A stretch of 64,000 nucleotides of DNA, from the NCBI RefSeq assembly GCF_900240305.1, contig NZ_LT964854.1, forward strand, positions 868,001-932,000, in the 5' to 3' direction. The notes under the pieces are model-generated. The model was not told the DNA's origin. It saw only the letters and a list, made by a program, of their open reading frames with translations, and searched no databases. Positions within the stretch are counted from its first letter, which is position 1. Every line of letters begins with the position of its first letter. Below, one piece after another: positions 33,688-43,065 of this stretch. The stretch is from Ottowia massiliensis. Its GTDB lineage: Bacteria; Pseudomonadota; Gammaproteobacteria; Burkholderiales; Burkholderiaceae_C. The position numbers were made by a program, and so were the translations under genes.

Positions 33688-35355
33688 TCAATTTCCCGGA
33701 AGGGTCCAGGTCAATACATGGGCTTGCAGCGTGGTGAGAACGCCGATCACCGCCGCGAACATCAGGCTGTGCCTGACGGTGAAGCGAAACAGATCCGACT
33801 CCCTGCCCGCCAGGCCCACGGCCGCCGTGGCAATGGCAATGGACTGCGGCGAAATCATCTTGCCCGTCACGCCGCCCGTGGTGTTGGCCGCCACGGTCAG
33901 CACTTCAGGCAGGCCCAGCTGCTGCGCGGTGGTGGCCTGCAAAGCGCCAAACAAGGCGTTGGCCGATGTGTCGGAGCCGGTCAGAAACACGCCCACCCAG
34001 CCCAGAAAGGGCGAGAAAAAGGAAAACGCCTTGCCCGTATGCGCCAGCGCCAGCGCCAGCGTGGCCGACAGGCCCGAATAGTTGGCCACGAAGGCAAAGG
34101 CCAGCACCATGCCGATGGAGTAAATGGGCAAGCGCAGCTCGCGCAAGGTTTCGCCCGCCGTCTGCCAGGCCGCCGCCGGCTTGAGTCGCAGGAAGAGGAT
34201 GCTGATGACTGCCGCCAGCACGATGGCCGTGCCCACGGCGGAAAACCAGTTGAAGACATACACCGCGCCGTAAGCCGTGGGCGCGGCCGCCACGGGCGGC
34301 ATCTTCTGCACCAGCTGATCCAGCATGGGCACGGGAATCTTGATGACCCAGCCTTGCAGCGCGCCGCCAGCGGCAAACAGCGCCTTGAACGGCGCCAGGC
34401 TCCAGAGGGTGACCATCACCGTCAGAAAAATGAAAGGCGACCACGCCTTGATGATGGCCCCCGTGGTCAGCGGCGCCTGCGCGGCGCTTGCGCCCTGCGC
34501 CTGCCCGCCGCCCGCCCCGTTTTCAAAGCGGAAGATATAAGCGGGCTGCCACTTTTTCAGAAACACCGTCAGCGCCACCAGCGACACGATGGACGAAGTG
34601 ATATTGGGCAGCTCCGGCCCGATGAGCCAGGCCGTCAGAAACTGCGTCACGGCAAACGAGCTGCCCGCCACCAGAACGGCCGGCCAGGTCTGCCGCACGC
34701 CGCGCCAGCCGTCCATGATGAACATCACCCACAGCAGCACCGGAATGATGATGAGCGAAAGCTGCGTGCCCGCCACCCGGCCTATGGACAAAGCGCTCAG
34801 CCCCGACACCTCGGCCGCCACCGTGATGGGAATGCCCATCGCGCCAAACGCCACCGGCGCCGTATTCGCAATCAGGCACAGCCCCGCCGCATACACCGGC
34901 TGAAAGCCCAGCCCCACCAGCAGCGCCGCCGTAATGGCCACCGGCGCGCCAAAGCCCGCCGCCCCTTCCAGAAACGCGCCCAGGCAAAAGCCCACCAAAA
35001 TGAGCTGAAGCCGCTGGTCTTGCGTGATGGAGAGGATGGAGGCGCGGATGATGTCGAACTGCCCCGTCTTGACCGACACCTTGTAGAGAAACACCGCGCC
35101 AAAAATCACCCAGGCAATCGGCCACAGCCCGTAGAAAAAGCCATACACCGCCGCCGCCAGCGCCGAGGCCAGCGGCATTTGATAGAAAAACAGCGCCACG
35201 CCCAGCGCCAGCAGCACCACCGCCGTGCCGGCCACATAGCCTTTCATGCGCAAGCGGGTCAGCGCCAGAAAGAAAAAAATGATGGGAATGAGCGCGGCCA
35301 GGGCTGAAAGCCAGATATTGCCCGCCGCGTCGTAGTTCTGCTGCCAGGGTTGCAT
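33688..35355 (-). CDS. lldP: L-lactate permease
   Basis: This 555-residue, strongly hydrophobic protein has about 12-14 membrane segments. LGAFLEGAAGFGAPVAITAALLVGLGFQ (residues about 125-152) and FLTGSDTSANALFGALQATTA are signatures of the LctP family, which imports L-lactate, D-lactate or glycolate by proton symport. It is the first gene of the lldPD pair. The length matches the family. Confidence 0.95.
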   Translation of the reverse strand: MQPWQQNYDAAGNIWLSALAALIPIIFFFLALTRLRMKGYVAGTAVVLLALGVALFFYQMPLASALAAAVYGFFYGLWPIAWVIFGAVFLYKVSVKTGQFDIIRASILSITQDQRLQLILVGFCLGAFLEGAAGFGAPVAITAALLVGLGFQPVYAAGLCLIANTAPVAFGAMGIPITVAAEVSGLSALSIGRVAGTQLSLIIIPVLLWVMFIMDGWRGVRQTWPAVLVAGSSFAVTQFLTAWLIGPELPNITSSIVSLVALTVFLKKWQPAYIFRFENGAGGGQAQGASAAQAPLTTGAIIKAWSPFIFLTVMVTLWSLAPFKALFAAGGALQGWVIKIPVPMLDQLVQKMPPVAAAPTAYGAVYVFNWFSAVGTAIVLAAVISILFLRLKPAAAWQTAGETLRELRLPIYSIGMVLAFAFVANYSGLSATLALALAHTGKAFSFFSPFLGWVGVFLTGSDTSANALFGALQATTAQQLGLPEVLTVAANTTGGVTGKMISPQSIAIATAAVGLAGRESDLFRFTVRHSLMFAAVIGVLTTLQAHVLTWTLPGN

Positions 35356-35664
35356 GGGCCAGATTCCTTGGGTAGAGCCTGAAAGAGACGCTTCCCGCAG
35401 GCTGAAAGCCAGCGCCCTGCATCAGAGCTGCCTGCGAGGCTGGCGGATTGTATCGACGGGTTTCAGCTCAGCCCCTGAACGCAAGCAGCTTGCAAACACA
35501 CGCGCTGCCAGCGGCGCAACCAAGGCCACATTCATGCTCCCGTATCCATAGCATGATGTCCTAGTGGAATCTGCGCAAGACCGGTTTTAAAGCCCTTGAA
35601 TCTGCTCCTGTTTTTTTGATGCAAACCGCTCGCTCCGATCTGCCCGGGGCAAGACGGAAAAGCC
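35356..35664. other. Intergenic region between tatC and lldP
   Basis: About 310 bases. It holds the presumed lldP promoter region, where I see no convincing hexamers, and dispersed repeat copy 3. No gene is supported. Confidence 0.6.
35536..35611 (-). repeat. Dispersed intergenic repeat, copy 3
   Basis: Minus-strand copy: contains CATAGCATGATGTCCTAGTGG and, at the other end, TTGAATCTGCTCCTG. It has the same box-spacer-box structure as the plus-strand copies. Confidence 0.75.
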
Positions 35665-36492
35665 TCATTCCGGGGTTTGCGCAGGCAAGCGCTCTGCGGA
35701 TTCGCCCGCGTCGGCGTTTTCCTCGCTCTTGGGCGCAATCAGGCGCGCCACCCACAGGCCCAGCTCGTAGAGCAGGCACATGGGCACGGCCAGGGCCAGC
35801 TGCGACACCACATCGGGCGGCGTGGCGATGGCGGCGATGATGAAAGACAGCACGATGAAATAGCGCCGGAAGCTGCGAATCTGCGCCACCGACACCACGC
35901 CCAGGCGCACCAGCACCACCACGACGATGGGCACCTCAAACGTCAGCCCGAAGGCCATGAACATGGTGAGCACAAAACTCAGATAGGCCTCGATGTCGGG
36001 CGCGGCCGTGATGCTGGCCGGCGCGAGCTTCTGAATGGTGGCGAACACCGTGCCAAACACCACGTAGTAGCAAAACGCCACGCCCGCAAAAAACAGCAGC
36101 GTGCTGGAAACCACCAGCGGCAGCACCAGCCGCTTTTCATGCGAATAAAGCCCCGGCGCGACAAAGGCCCACGCCTGATACAGCACCACGGGCAGCGCCG
36201 CCAGAAAAGCCGTCATCAGCAAAATTTTCAGCGGCACCATGAAGGGCGAAATGACAGAGGTGGCGATCATCGTCGCGCCCTGCGGCAAGTGCGCCACCAG
36301 CGGCGCGGCCAGCCAGTCATACAGCGCCTTGGCGCCGGGGAAAAAGCCCAGAACGATGGCCACCGCAATCACCGCCAGAGCCGACTTGACCAGCCGGCTG
36401 CGCAGCTCCATCAGGTGCGCCACGAAGGGCTGCTCGGTGCCCGCCAGCTCGTCTTCTGGCGCATCAGGATCGGGTTTGTTGGCCTGGTTCAT
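35665..36492 (-). CDS. tatC: Sec-independent protein translocase TatC
   Basis: This 275-residue protein has six membrane segments. QPFVAHLMELRSRLVKS near residue 22 is the TatC cytoplasmic N-terminal signature that binds the twin-arginine signal, and YQAWAFVAPGLYSHEKR and FGLTFEVPIVVVVLVRLG are also conserved. ATG at 36492 (MNQANKPDPDAPEDE) is chosen because upstream in-frame sequence lies antisense to tatB codons. It is the last gene of a tatABC operon. Confidence 0.95.
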   Translation of the reverse strand: MNQANKPDPDAPEDELAGTEQPFVAHLMELRSRLVKSALAVIAVAIVLGFFPGAKALYDWLAAPLVAHLPQGATMIATSVISPFMVPLKILLMTAFLAALPVVLYQAWAFVAPGLYSHEKRLVLPLVVSSTLLFFAGVAFCYYVVFGTVFATIQKLAPASITAAPDIEAYLSFVLTMFMAFGLTFEVPIVVVVLVRLGVVSVAQIRSFRRYFIVLSFIIAAIATPPDVVSQLALAVPMCLLYELGLWVARLIAPKSEENADAGESAERLPAQTPE

Positions 36493-36569
36493 GAAAGCGA
36501 AGGCGGCATCAGGGCCGCCTCTTGAATCGGTTTGGACTGTCTGCTCGTCCGGCTGAATCGCCCGGTGCG

Positions 36570-37070
36570 TCACCGCTTTTTCGGGCGGTAGCGCACCATG
36601 CGCGCCGCGCCCGATTGCACTTGCCGCCGCACGCCCGCGCGCGCCTTGAACCATTGCGGCGTGGCGCTGCGCCGGAGGCGCCATTTCTTGCCGGGGTGCC
36701 GGTACTGCGGCGGCGGCGGCTGCCAGGCGTCTTCTTCGTCGCTGCCGCCTGCGGCATGCGCGTCTGGCGCGTGGCCTGCCCCTTGCAGCGCGGCCTTCGT
36801 GCTGCGCCACTGGGCATCCATTTCGGCTTGCGCCTTGTGGATGGACTGCTCAACCTCACGGCCCGCCTGCTCGACGGACTCTTTCATCTTCTTGAGTTCT
36901 TCCAGGTCCATCGCGCGATTGACTTCGCTTTTCACGTCAGCCACATAGCGCTGCGCCCGCCCGAGCAGCGTGCCCACGGTGCGGGCCACGCGCGGCAGCT
37001 TTTCGGGGCCGATGACAACCAGCGCCACCGCACCGATGAGCGCCATTTTGGAAATGCCGAGGTCAAGCAT
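36570..37070 (-). CDS. tatB: Sec-independent protein translocase TatB
   Basis: This 166-residue protein begins MLDLGISKMALIGAVALVVI, a short N-terminal membrane helix, followed by the GPEKLPRVARTVG hinge and an amphipathic helix, as in TatB. The C-terminal part is basic and proline-rich (QPPPPQYRHPGKKWRL), variable in this family. It lies between tatA and tatC on the same strand. Confidence 0.93.
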   Translation of the reverse strand: MLDLGISKMALIGAVALVVIGPEKLPRVARTVGTLLGRAQRYVADVKSEVNRAMDLEELKKMKESVEQAGREVEQSIHKAQAEMDAQWRSTKAALQGAGHAPDAHAAGGSDEEDAWQPPPPQYRHPGKKWRLRRSATPQWFKARAGVRRQVQSGAARMVRYRPKKR

Positions 37071-37108
37071 GCTTGCAAATCAACAAGGCAACAGGGCCAA
37101 AGCGGCGG

Positions 37109-37348
37109 TCAGCTTTTTTCCTTGGCCTGCACGTCAATCGCGTCGGCGGACGCCTTGCTGGCGGCGTTGGTCACTTGCCCGGCGGCAGGCTGCTGCGCCT
37201 CGTCTGCCGAGGCTTCTTTCATGCCTTCCTTGAAGCCTTTGACGGCGCTGCCCAGATCGGTGCCAATGTTCTTGAGCTTTTTGGTGCCGAACACCATCAC
37301 CACGATGAGCAGCACGATCAGCCAGTGCCAAATTGAAAAGGTACCCAT
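37109..37348 (-). CDS. tatA: Sec-independent protein translocase TatA
   Basis: This 79-residue protein has the N-terminal helix SIWHWLIVLLIVVMVFGTKK and the amphipathic helix KNIGTDLGSAVKGFKEGMKE, typical of the pore-forming TatA subunit. It has a short acidic/alanine-rich tail. First gene of the tatABC operon, with 38 bases to tatB. Confidence 0.95.
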   Translation of the reverse strand: MGTFSIWHWLIVLLIVVMVFGTKKLKNIGTDLGSAVKGFKEGMKEASADEAQQPAAGQVTNAASKASADAIDVQAKEKS

Positions 37349-37709
37349 AGCAAGTTTCTCCTTGAACTCAAGCGCCGGATTTTAGGTGGCCAGGTGGCAG
37401 CCAGGCTGCGGGCAGTCCGTGTGTCTCAAGATCTTTCCATCGCCTGACCGTGAGAGCGTGCCGGGCGTCAATCCGCCCACCAAGGCAGGCGTTTTGGATG
37501 ACACCGCCCGCCCAGGCAAAAGCAGCAAAATCAGGAGCAAATATAAGAGGTTCAAAACACCAGTCAGCGCACGTTTTTCTAGGACCTTATGCTATGAATA
37601 AAAGAGCAAATATCCCGTTCATGACGGCTTGCTGTCTCGCTGCATTCGCGCAGCCTGCGCATTTTGCTCATTCGCTTTTTGGGCTTCATGGCCGGGAGCG
37701 CGCTTGCGC
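37349..37709. other. Intergenic region between ubiA and tatA
   Basis: About 360 bases containing dispersed repeat copy 4 and presumably the tatA promoter. Short frames here have no recognisable product. Confidence 0.6.
37531..37611 (+). repeat. Dispersed intergenic repeat, copy 4
   Basis: TCAGGAGCAAATATAAGAGG, then TTTTTCTAGGACCTTATGC, then TATGAATAAAAGAGCAAATA; same structure as the other copies, with a decayed CACTAG box. Confidence 0.75.
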
Positions 37710-38591
37710 TCAGGACGCCGGCCGGACGGCCAGCCCGACCGCCAGGCCCGCAAACAGCGTCAGGCCCAGCCAGTGGTTGGCGCTGAAGGCGCGAAAGCAT
37801 CCGCCGCGCTCGCGGGCGCGAATCAGCGTGTAGTGCCAGGCCACTTGCGCCAGGGCCGCCGCCAGCGTCAGCGCTGTCACGGCGGGCGGCGCCGCCAGCG
37901 CCAGCGCCGCGCCCCAGATGGCCAGGTAGAGCAAGTAGAAAACCATGATGGCCGCCACGTCCCGCTGCCCCAGGGTGATGGCGGAGGTCTTGATGCCTAT
38001 CTTCAGGTCATCGTCGCGGTCCACCATGGCGTATTCGGTGTCATACGCCAGCACCCAGCACAGGTTGCCCGCCATCAGCGCCCAGGCCAGCGGCGGCACC
38101 TGCCCTTGCGTGGCGGCATAGGCCATGGGAATGCCAAAGCCGAAGGCCACGCCCAGCACGGCCTGCGGCATGGCCACGAAACGCTTGGCGTAGGGGTAGG
38201 CCAGCGTGATGGCCAGCGCGCCGAAAGACCATCTGACCACGGCGGCGTTCGTCGTCAGCGCCAGCGCGAACGCCGCCAGCGCCAGCGCCGCGCCCACGGC
38301 CAGCGCCTCGCGTGCGCGCATGCGCCCGCTGGTCACGGGGCGCTGCGCCGTGCGCTTGACGTGCCGGTCAAACTCGCGGTCGGCCACGTCATTGACGCAG
38401 CAGCCCGCGCTGCGCATGAGGATGGTGCCCAGCGTGAACACCGCCAGCAGGTGCCAGCCCGGAAAGCCTCCCGCCGCCAGCCACAGCGCCCCAAGCGTGG
38501 GCCACAGCAGCAGCAGCCAGCCCGCAGGCCGGTTCCAGCGGATCAAGTCCAGGTAAAGGGGTAGGCGGCGCAGCGCGGCAGGGGCGTTCAT
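37710..38591 (-). CDS. ubiA: 4-hydroxybenzoate polyprenyltransferase
   Basis: This 293-residue membrane prenyltransferase carries both aspartate motifs: CVNDVADREFDRHVKRT near residue 65 and YDTEYAMVDRDDDLKIGIKT near residue 184, which bind the Mg-polyprenyl diphosphate. It joins the prenyl tail to 4-hydroxybenzoate in ubiquinone synthesis. It is about as long as the E. coli enzyme and appears to be transcribed alone. Confidence 0.94.
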   Translation of the reverse strand: MNAPAALRRLPLYLDLIRWNRPAGWLLLLWPTLGALWLAAGGFPGWHLLAVFTLGTILMRSAGCCVNDVADREFDRHVKRTAQRPVTSGRMRAREALAVGAALALAAFALALTTNAAVVRWSFGALAITLAYPYAKRFVAMPQAVLGVAFGFGIPMAYAATQGQVPPLAWALMAGNLCWVLAYDTEYAMVDRDDDLKIGIKTSAITLGQRDVAAIMVFYLLYLAIWGAALALAAPPAVTALTLAAALAQVAWHYTLIRARERGGCFRAFSANHWLGLTLFAGLAVGLAVRPAS

Positions 38592-39082
38592 GGCAAGGGC
38601 GGGCGGGCAAGGGCGGGCAAAAGCATAGCGGCAAACGGCGGCGGCCAGGCAGGCCCGCCAGAGTCATGAAGCAATGGGCTTCATGATGCAGATTGAATTG
38701 GATATTCACCAATATCAGGCGGCGTGAATTTCATTTGCGGCGCCATTGCGCCGCCATGAGGAATTCGGCCTTGCTTTGGAAAATACCGCCCGGGCTGGCA
38801 TTCTTTCTTCCGCCTGCTTGTTTTCCGCATGATCCGGCCGTTTCTTCCCGGCTGTCTTTTGCAGACGGACGCTCTCGGAAGCCCGGGGAAGATTTGCCGG
38901 ATACGCTGAATGCGCCGCTTTGTTCAATGAACGCGCCGTCGATTATCTCCTTCATAAAACAAATGGAAATTCCGGCTGCCTTGACTGCGGTTTTCGAGGC
39001 GTTTTCGAGGAGATTTTGGCGGCGCGCGCCGCACCTGCGCGCAGATAAAATCCGCCGCTTTCTTTTGAAAAGGAGCGTTCCC
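38592..39082. other. Intergenic region between divergent ubiA and a lipoprotein gene
   Basis: About 490 bases with no supportable gene. An open frame in the plus direction runs into the lipoprotein frame from 38693 but has no ribosome-binding site at its start and shows no family resemblance. A small GGCGCC-ATT-GCGCC hairpin sits near 38738. Confidence 0.6.
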
Positions 39083-39556
39083 ATGTCTCACAAACGCTTG
39101 ATGGCGCTGGCTGCCGTGGCGGCCCTGCTGGCTGGCTGCGGCGCCACGGCCCCGAAGGCCGCTTCTTCAACTGGCTCCGGGGCCGAGGCCCAGGCCAATT
39201 CCCCAGCCGTGGCCAAGGCAGACCTGGCGCCAGCCGCGCCGCTGGCGGGCAGCGGGCGCGACCCAAGCGACTGCCTGCCCTCGGCCGGGCAAACGTGGTC
39301 CAAGCTGCGCAAGGCCTGCGTGCAGGTGTTTGACGTGGCCGACATCCGCCTGACTGACCCTGACAACCCCGCGCTGGCCGTGTATGTGCTGTTTTCGCCC
39401 GACAAAAAAGTGGCCGAAATGTTTTCCGCCAGCTTTCCCGATGGCAGCGTGATGATGGCCGCCACGCGCGGCGGCAACAGCTATTTCGCCAACATGGGCC
39501 GCGTGCTGCTGCTCAAGGACAGCCAGAGCAAGGAAGGCTGGCGCATCGCCAAATAA
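39083..39556 (+). CDS. Small lipoprotein of unknown function
   Basis: This 157-residue protein starts MSHKRLMALAAVAALLAGCG, a lipoprotein signal with the lipobox LLAGC at residues 15-19. A low-complexity Ala/Ser/Gly linker (residues 20-60) is followed by a compact domain with SDCLPSAGQTWSKLRKACVQ and DKKVAEMFSASFPDGSVMM. ATG at 39083 follows a good AAGGAGCG ribosome-binding site. No family is recognised. A hairpin terminator follows at 39605. Confidence 0.8.
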   Translation: MSHKRLMALAAVAALLAGCGATAPKAASSTGSGAEAQANSPAVAKADLAPAAPLAGSGRDPSDCLPSAGQTWSKLRKACVQVFDVADIRLTDPDNPALAVYVLFSPDKKVAEMFSASFPDGSVMMAATRGGNSYFANMGRVLLLKDSQSKEGWRIAK

Positions 39557-39604
39557 GCTGCCAGCCATGCTGCCTGCATGCCGGCCCGCCCGTTCTTCAT
39601 GCCC

Positions 39605-39633
39605 GCCCGCCGCCGTGGCGGGCTTTCTTTTTT
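39605..39633 (+). terminator. Rho-independent terminator after the lipoprotein gene
   Basis: Stem GCCCGCC-GCCGT-GGCGGGC followed by TTTCTTTTTT. It ends just 24 bases before the parE start. Confidence 0.85.
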
Positions 39634-39656
39634 CGCCACCGCAACACCTTCACGCC

Positions 39657-41633
39657 ATGTCCACACCCGCCTATGCCGAAAGCTCCATCCGCGTGCTCAA
39701 GGGGCTGGAGCCTGTCCGGCAGCGCCCCGGCATGTACACGCGCACCGACACGCCGCTGCACATCATTCAGGAAGTGATTGACAACGCCGCCGACGAGGCC
39801 CTGGCCGGCTTTTGCAAGCGCATCAAGCTCACGCTGCACGCCGACGGCTCGGTCAGCGTGGAAGACGACGGGCGCGGCATTCCTTTCGGCCTGCACCCGG
39901 AAGAAAACGCGCCCGTGGCCGAACTCGTGTTCACGCGCCTGCACGCGGGCGGCAAGTTCGACAAGGGCGCGGGCGGCGCTTACAGCTTTTCCGGCGGCCT
40001 GCACGGCGTGGGCGTGAGCGTGACCAACGCGCTGTCCATCCGGCTGGAGGCCACGATCTGGCGCGACGGACAAGTGGCGCACCTGGCTTTTGCGGGCGGC
40101 GACGTGGCCGAGCCGCTGACCGTGCGCCCCGCCCATGACGGCGGCGCAGCGGCGGGCGACCGCAAGCAAGGCACCACCGTGCGCGTGTGGCCCGACGCCC
40201 GCTACTTTGAAAGCGCCGCGCTGCCCCTGGCCGAACTCACGCACCTGCTGCGCAGCAAGGCGGTGCTGATGCCCGGCGTGAGCGTCACTTTCATCGACGA
40301 AAAACGCGGCACGCGGCAAAGCTGGCAATACAAGGGCGGCCTGCGCGACTACCTGATGCAAACGCTGCCCGCCGACGCCGTGATTCCCGTGTTTGAAGGC
40401 GCGGGCCACGCCGGCCGCGACGACGGCAGCTTTGCCGAAGGCGAAGGCGCCGAATGGGCCGTGGCCTTTACCGAAGAAGGCCAGCCCGTGCGCGAAAGCT
40501 ATGTGAACCTGATCCCCACCCCCGCTGGCGGCACGCACGACAGCGGCCTGCGCGACGGGCTGTTTCACGCCGTCAAGAACTTCATCGAACTGCACGCGCT
40601 GCTGCCCAAAGGCGTCAAGCTCATGCCCGAAGACGTGTTCGCCCGCGCCAGCTACGTGCTCTCGGCCAAGGTGCTCGACCCGCAGTTTCAGGGGCAAATC
40701 AAGGAGCGCCTGAACAGCCGCGACGCGCTGCGCCTGGTGTCCGGCTATGTGCGCCCCGCGCTGGAGCTGTGGCTCAACGCCCATGTGGAACACGGCAAGC
40801 GCCTGGCCGAGCTGGCCATCCGCGCCGCGCAAACGCGCCAGCGCGCCAGCCAGAAAGTGGAAAAGCGCAAAGGCAGCGGCGTGGCCGTGCTGCCCGGCAA
40901 GCTCACCGACTGCGAAAGCCGCGACACCGCCCGCAACGAAATCTTTCTGGTCGAAGGCGACAGCGCCGGCGGCAGCGCCAAGATGGGCCGCGACAAGGAA
41001 ACCCAGGCCATCCTGCCCTTGCGCGGCAAAGTGCTCAACACCTGGGAAGTGGAGCGCGATCTGCTGTTCAAAAACACCGAAATCCACGACATCGCCGTGG
41101 CGCTGGGCGTGGACCCGCACGGCGCGGGCGGCGCCCCCGACCTCTCGGGCCTGCGCTACGGCAAAGTCTGCATCCTCTCTGACGCCGACGTGGACGGCTC
41201 GCACATCCAGGTGCTGCTGCTCACCCTGTTTTTCAGGCACTTTCCCGCGCTCATCCACGCGGGCCATGTGTTCGTGGCCCGCCCGCCGCTTTTCCGCATC
41301 GACGCGCCCGCGCGTGGCAAAAAGCCCGCCGCCAAGCTCTACGCGCTGGATCAGGCCGAACTGGACGCCACCCTCGACAAGCTGCGCAAGGAAGGCGTGC
41401 CCGAAGGCAAATGGACCATCAGCCGCTTCAAGGGCCTGGGCGAAATGAACGCCGAACAGCTCTGGGAAACCACCCTCAACCCCGACACCCGGCGCCTGAT
41501 GCCCGTGCGCCTCGGCCCCTTGGGCGAAGCCGCCACCGCCGAGCACATGAACCGCCTGATGGGCAAAGGCGAAGCCGCCGCCCGCCGCGAGCTGATGGAG
41601 CGCCACGGCGACGCGGTGGAAGTGGACGTTTGA
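39657..41633 (+). CDS. parE: DNA topoisomerase IV subunit B
   Basis: The protein is 658 residues. It has the GHKL ATPase motifs (VIDNAADEALAGF near residue 42, DDGRGIPFGLHPEE, and GGLHGVGVSVTNAL) and the TOPRIM motifs EIFLVEGDSAGGSAKMGRD and ILSDADVDGSHIQ. ParE supplies ATP hydrolysis for decatenation with ParC. ATG at 39657 (MSTPAYAESSIRVLKGLEP) is preferred over the longer frame because the upstream part covers the terminator. parC lies 4 kb downstream on the same strand. Confidence 0.95.
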   Translation: MSTPAYAESSIRVLKGLEPVRQRPGMYTRTDTPLHIIQEVIDNAADEALAGFCKRIKLTLHADGSVSVEDDGRGIPFGLHPEENAPVAELVFTRLHAGGKFDKGAGGAYSFSGGLHGVGVSVTNALSIRLEATIWRDGQVAHLAFAGGDVAEPLTVRPAHDGGAAAGDRKQGTTVRVWPDARYFESAALPLAELTHLLRSKAVLMPGVSVTFIDEKRGTRQSWQYKGGLRDYLMQTLPADAVIPVFEGAGHAGRDDGSFAEGEGAEWAVAFTEEGQPVRESYVNLIPTPAGGTHDSGLRDGLFHAVKNFIELHALLPKGVKLMPEDVFARASYVLSAKVLDPQFQGQIKERLNSRDALRLVSGYVRPALELWLNAHVEHGKRLAELAIRAAQTRQRASQKVEKRKGSGVAVLPGKLTDCESRDTARNEIFLVEGDSAGGSAKMGRDKETQAILPLRGKVLNTWEVERDLLFKNTEIHDIAVALGVDPHGAGGAPDLSGLRYGKVCILSDADVDGSHIQVLLLTLFFRHFPALIHAGHVFVARPPLFRIDAPARGKKPAAKLYALDQAELDATLDKLRKEGVPEGKWTISRFKGLGEMNAEQLWETTLNPDTRRLMPVRLGPLGEAATAEHMNRLMGKGEAAARRELMERHGDAVEVDV

Positions 41634-41945
41634 GAACCCGCCCCGCAACAAACGCCAAGGCTGTGAACGCCAAGGCGGGCGCGGCGGCCCCGGGCGCAGG
41701 CGCTGAATGCGGCTGATGGATGCCCGGCCTGGCTCTCCCGGCCAGAAGGCATCAGAAACAGGAGCAAATACAGGGGCATGAAAACGCCATCCTGCGCAGT
41801 TTCCACTAGGACCTCTTGCTATTGATAGCGGAGCGAAATACTGCCCTGCGCCTTGGCGCTGGCGCTGGCGCGCCGCACAATCTGCCGCTTTTTTCTTACA
41901 CGCAGCCCGCAAGGCGGGCAAACAGGCTCTGAAATGGAGTGCGCC
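41634..41945. other. Intergenic region after parE
   Basis: About 310 bases holding dispersed repeat copy 5 (41751-41840). No further gene is supported before the small frame that starts at 41946. Confidence 0.6.
41751..41840 (+). repeat. Dispersed intergenic repeat, copy 5
   Basis: ATCAGAAACAGGAGCAAATA, a spacer ending CTGCGCAGTTTCCACTAGGA, then TTGCTATTGATAGCGGAGCG. One of the best-preserved copies, with similar boxes at both ends. Confidence 0.85.
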
Positions 41946-42197
41946 ATGAGCGCCAGGCAACTCTCACGCGAATGGCTTCAGGGGCCTTCGCAAGGCAATC
42001 CCAGGAAACGGCAACGCATGCGCCAGCCGCTGGCGCTTTCAGCGGCCGCACCGCCGCCGCGCAACCACGTGGCGATGGCGCTGGCCGCGCGCAGCGCCTC
42101 GAACGCGGCAGGCAAGCACATACGCCAAAGCGGCGCGCAGCGCCGCGCCGACAAAGTGGCGCTGCAAAAGCTGCTGCGGCGGCAAGAAGATGCGTGA
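41946..42197 (+). CDS. Small basic hypothetical protein
   Basis: This 83-residue protein is rich in arginine, alanine and glutamine. Its C-terminal half (RNHVAMALAARSASNAAGKH, then AQRRADKVALQKLLRRQED) resembles small basic proteins I recall as conserved but uncharacterised in Comamonadaceae. ATG at 41946 follows GGAGTG; ATG at 41934 is also possible. It converges with diaA. No function can be assigned. Confidence 0.5.
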   Translation: MSARQLSREWLQGPSQGNPRKRQRMRQPLALSAAAPPPRNHVAMALAARSASNAAGKHIRQSGAQRRADKVALQKLLRRQEDA

Positions 42198-42273
42198 CAT
42201 GCCAGCAGCAGGGCCGGGCCTGTCCGGGAACCCAGGCCCGCTCAAACCGCAGCTGCCCATCGCAGCCAGGCCC

Positions 42274-42873
42274 TTACTCGTCGCCCAGCAGCAGGGCATC
42301 CAGGCTTTCGCAAATGCAGTGCAGCGCCAGTTGCTGCGCATGCAGCACGCTGGCGGCGTGAGCATGGGCGATGGCGATATGGGTATCGGCAGCCAGCAGC
42401 AAGCTGCCCAGGGCATCGGCGGCTTCGCCCTCGCCCGTCATGGCGATCACGGGCATTTCACGCTCGTGCGCGGCCTGCACGGCCAGGGCGAGGCTGGCGT
42501 GATCAGAGCTGGCCGGGTGGGCGAAAACCATCAGCGCGTCGCCGGGCTGGCCCAGGGCATGCACCTGGGCAGCCAGCGCGCCGACGCCTTCGCTGCGCTG
42601 CGCCAGGGCGGCGAAAGTGGCGGCCTCGGCCCCCAGGGCCAGGGCAGGCAGGGCGGGCCGCTCGCGCGCAAGGCCGCCCATGAGCAAGGCGGCGGCGTAC
42701 TGCGCCAAAGCGGCGGCGGCAGCGCTGCCGCAGGTGAGCACTTTGCCGCCGTTGGTCACGCATTCCAGCGCCGTTTGCGCGGCGGCGGCAATGGGCGCAC
42801 TCAAGGAACCGGCCCATTGGACAAGCAGCGCGGCGCTGCCGGTGAAATACTGCTGGATGCGTTGTTCAGACAT
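42274..42873 (-). CDS. diaA: DiaA-like SIS-domain protein
   Basis: This 199-residue protein starts MSEQRIQQYFTGSAALLVQW. The SIS fold segment GGKVLTCGSAAAAALAQYAA near residue 45 and the C-terminal HCICESLDALLLG resemble DiaA, which binds DnaA and times replication initiation; the related enzyme GmhA is the alternative. The usual CGNGGSA-type loop is CGSAAAA and the following AQH histidine is replaced by tyrosine, so phosphoheptose isomerase activity is unlikely. Its position next to yraN and rsmI matches the widespread rsmI-yraN-diaA gene order and supports DiaA. Confidence 0.8.
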   Translation of the reverse strand: MSEQRIQQYFTGSAALLVQWAGSLSAPIAAAAQTALECVTNGGKVLTCGSAAAAALAQYAAALLMGGLARERPALPALALGAEAATFAALAQRSEGVGALAAQVHALGQPGDALMVFAHPASSDHASLALAVQAAHEREMPVIAMTGEGEAADALGSLLLAADTHIAIAHAHAASVLHAQQLALHCICESLDALLLGDE

Positions 42874-42963
42874 GGCGGAAAGCGGAGCAAAAAGCAAAAA
42901 AGCGAGTCTGCCTCAGAGCGCCGCGCAGGCATTCCAGGCCTGCAAGAGACCGCCCGATTCAGC

Positions 42964-43043
42964 TCTTGAATCCATAGCATGAGGTCCTAGTGGAATTTGC
43001 GCTGAACGGCATTTTTGCCGGTCAGATTTGCTCCTCTTTTTGA
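42964..43043 (-). repeat. Dispersed intergenic repeat, copy 6
   Basis: Minus-strand copy: CATAGCATGAGGTCCTAGTG, then a spacer with a CGGCATTTTTGCCG hairpin, then GATTTGCTCCTC. It lies between diaA and yraN. Confidence 0.8.
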
Positions 43044-43065
43044 GTTGCCGGGCTTGCCCCCACGC

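Noticed and set aside
39597..41960. 787-residue minus-strand open frame opposite parE
   Set aside because: Shadow of parE in GC-rich DNA; no ribosome-binding site or motif.
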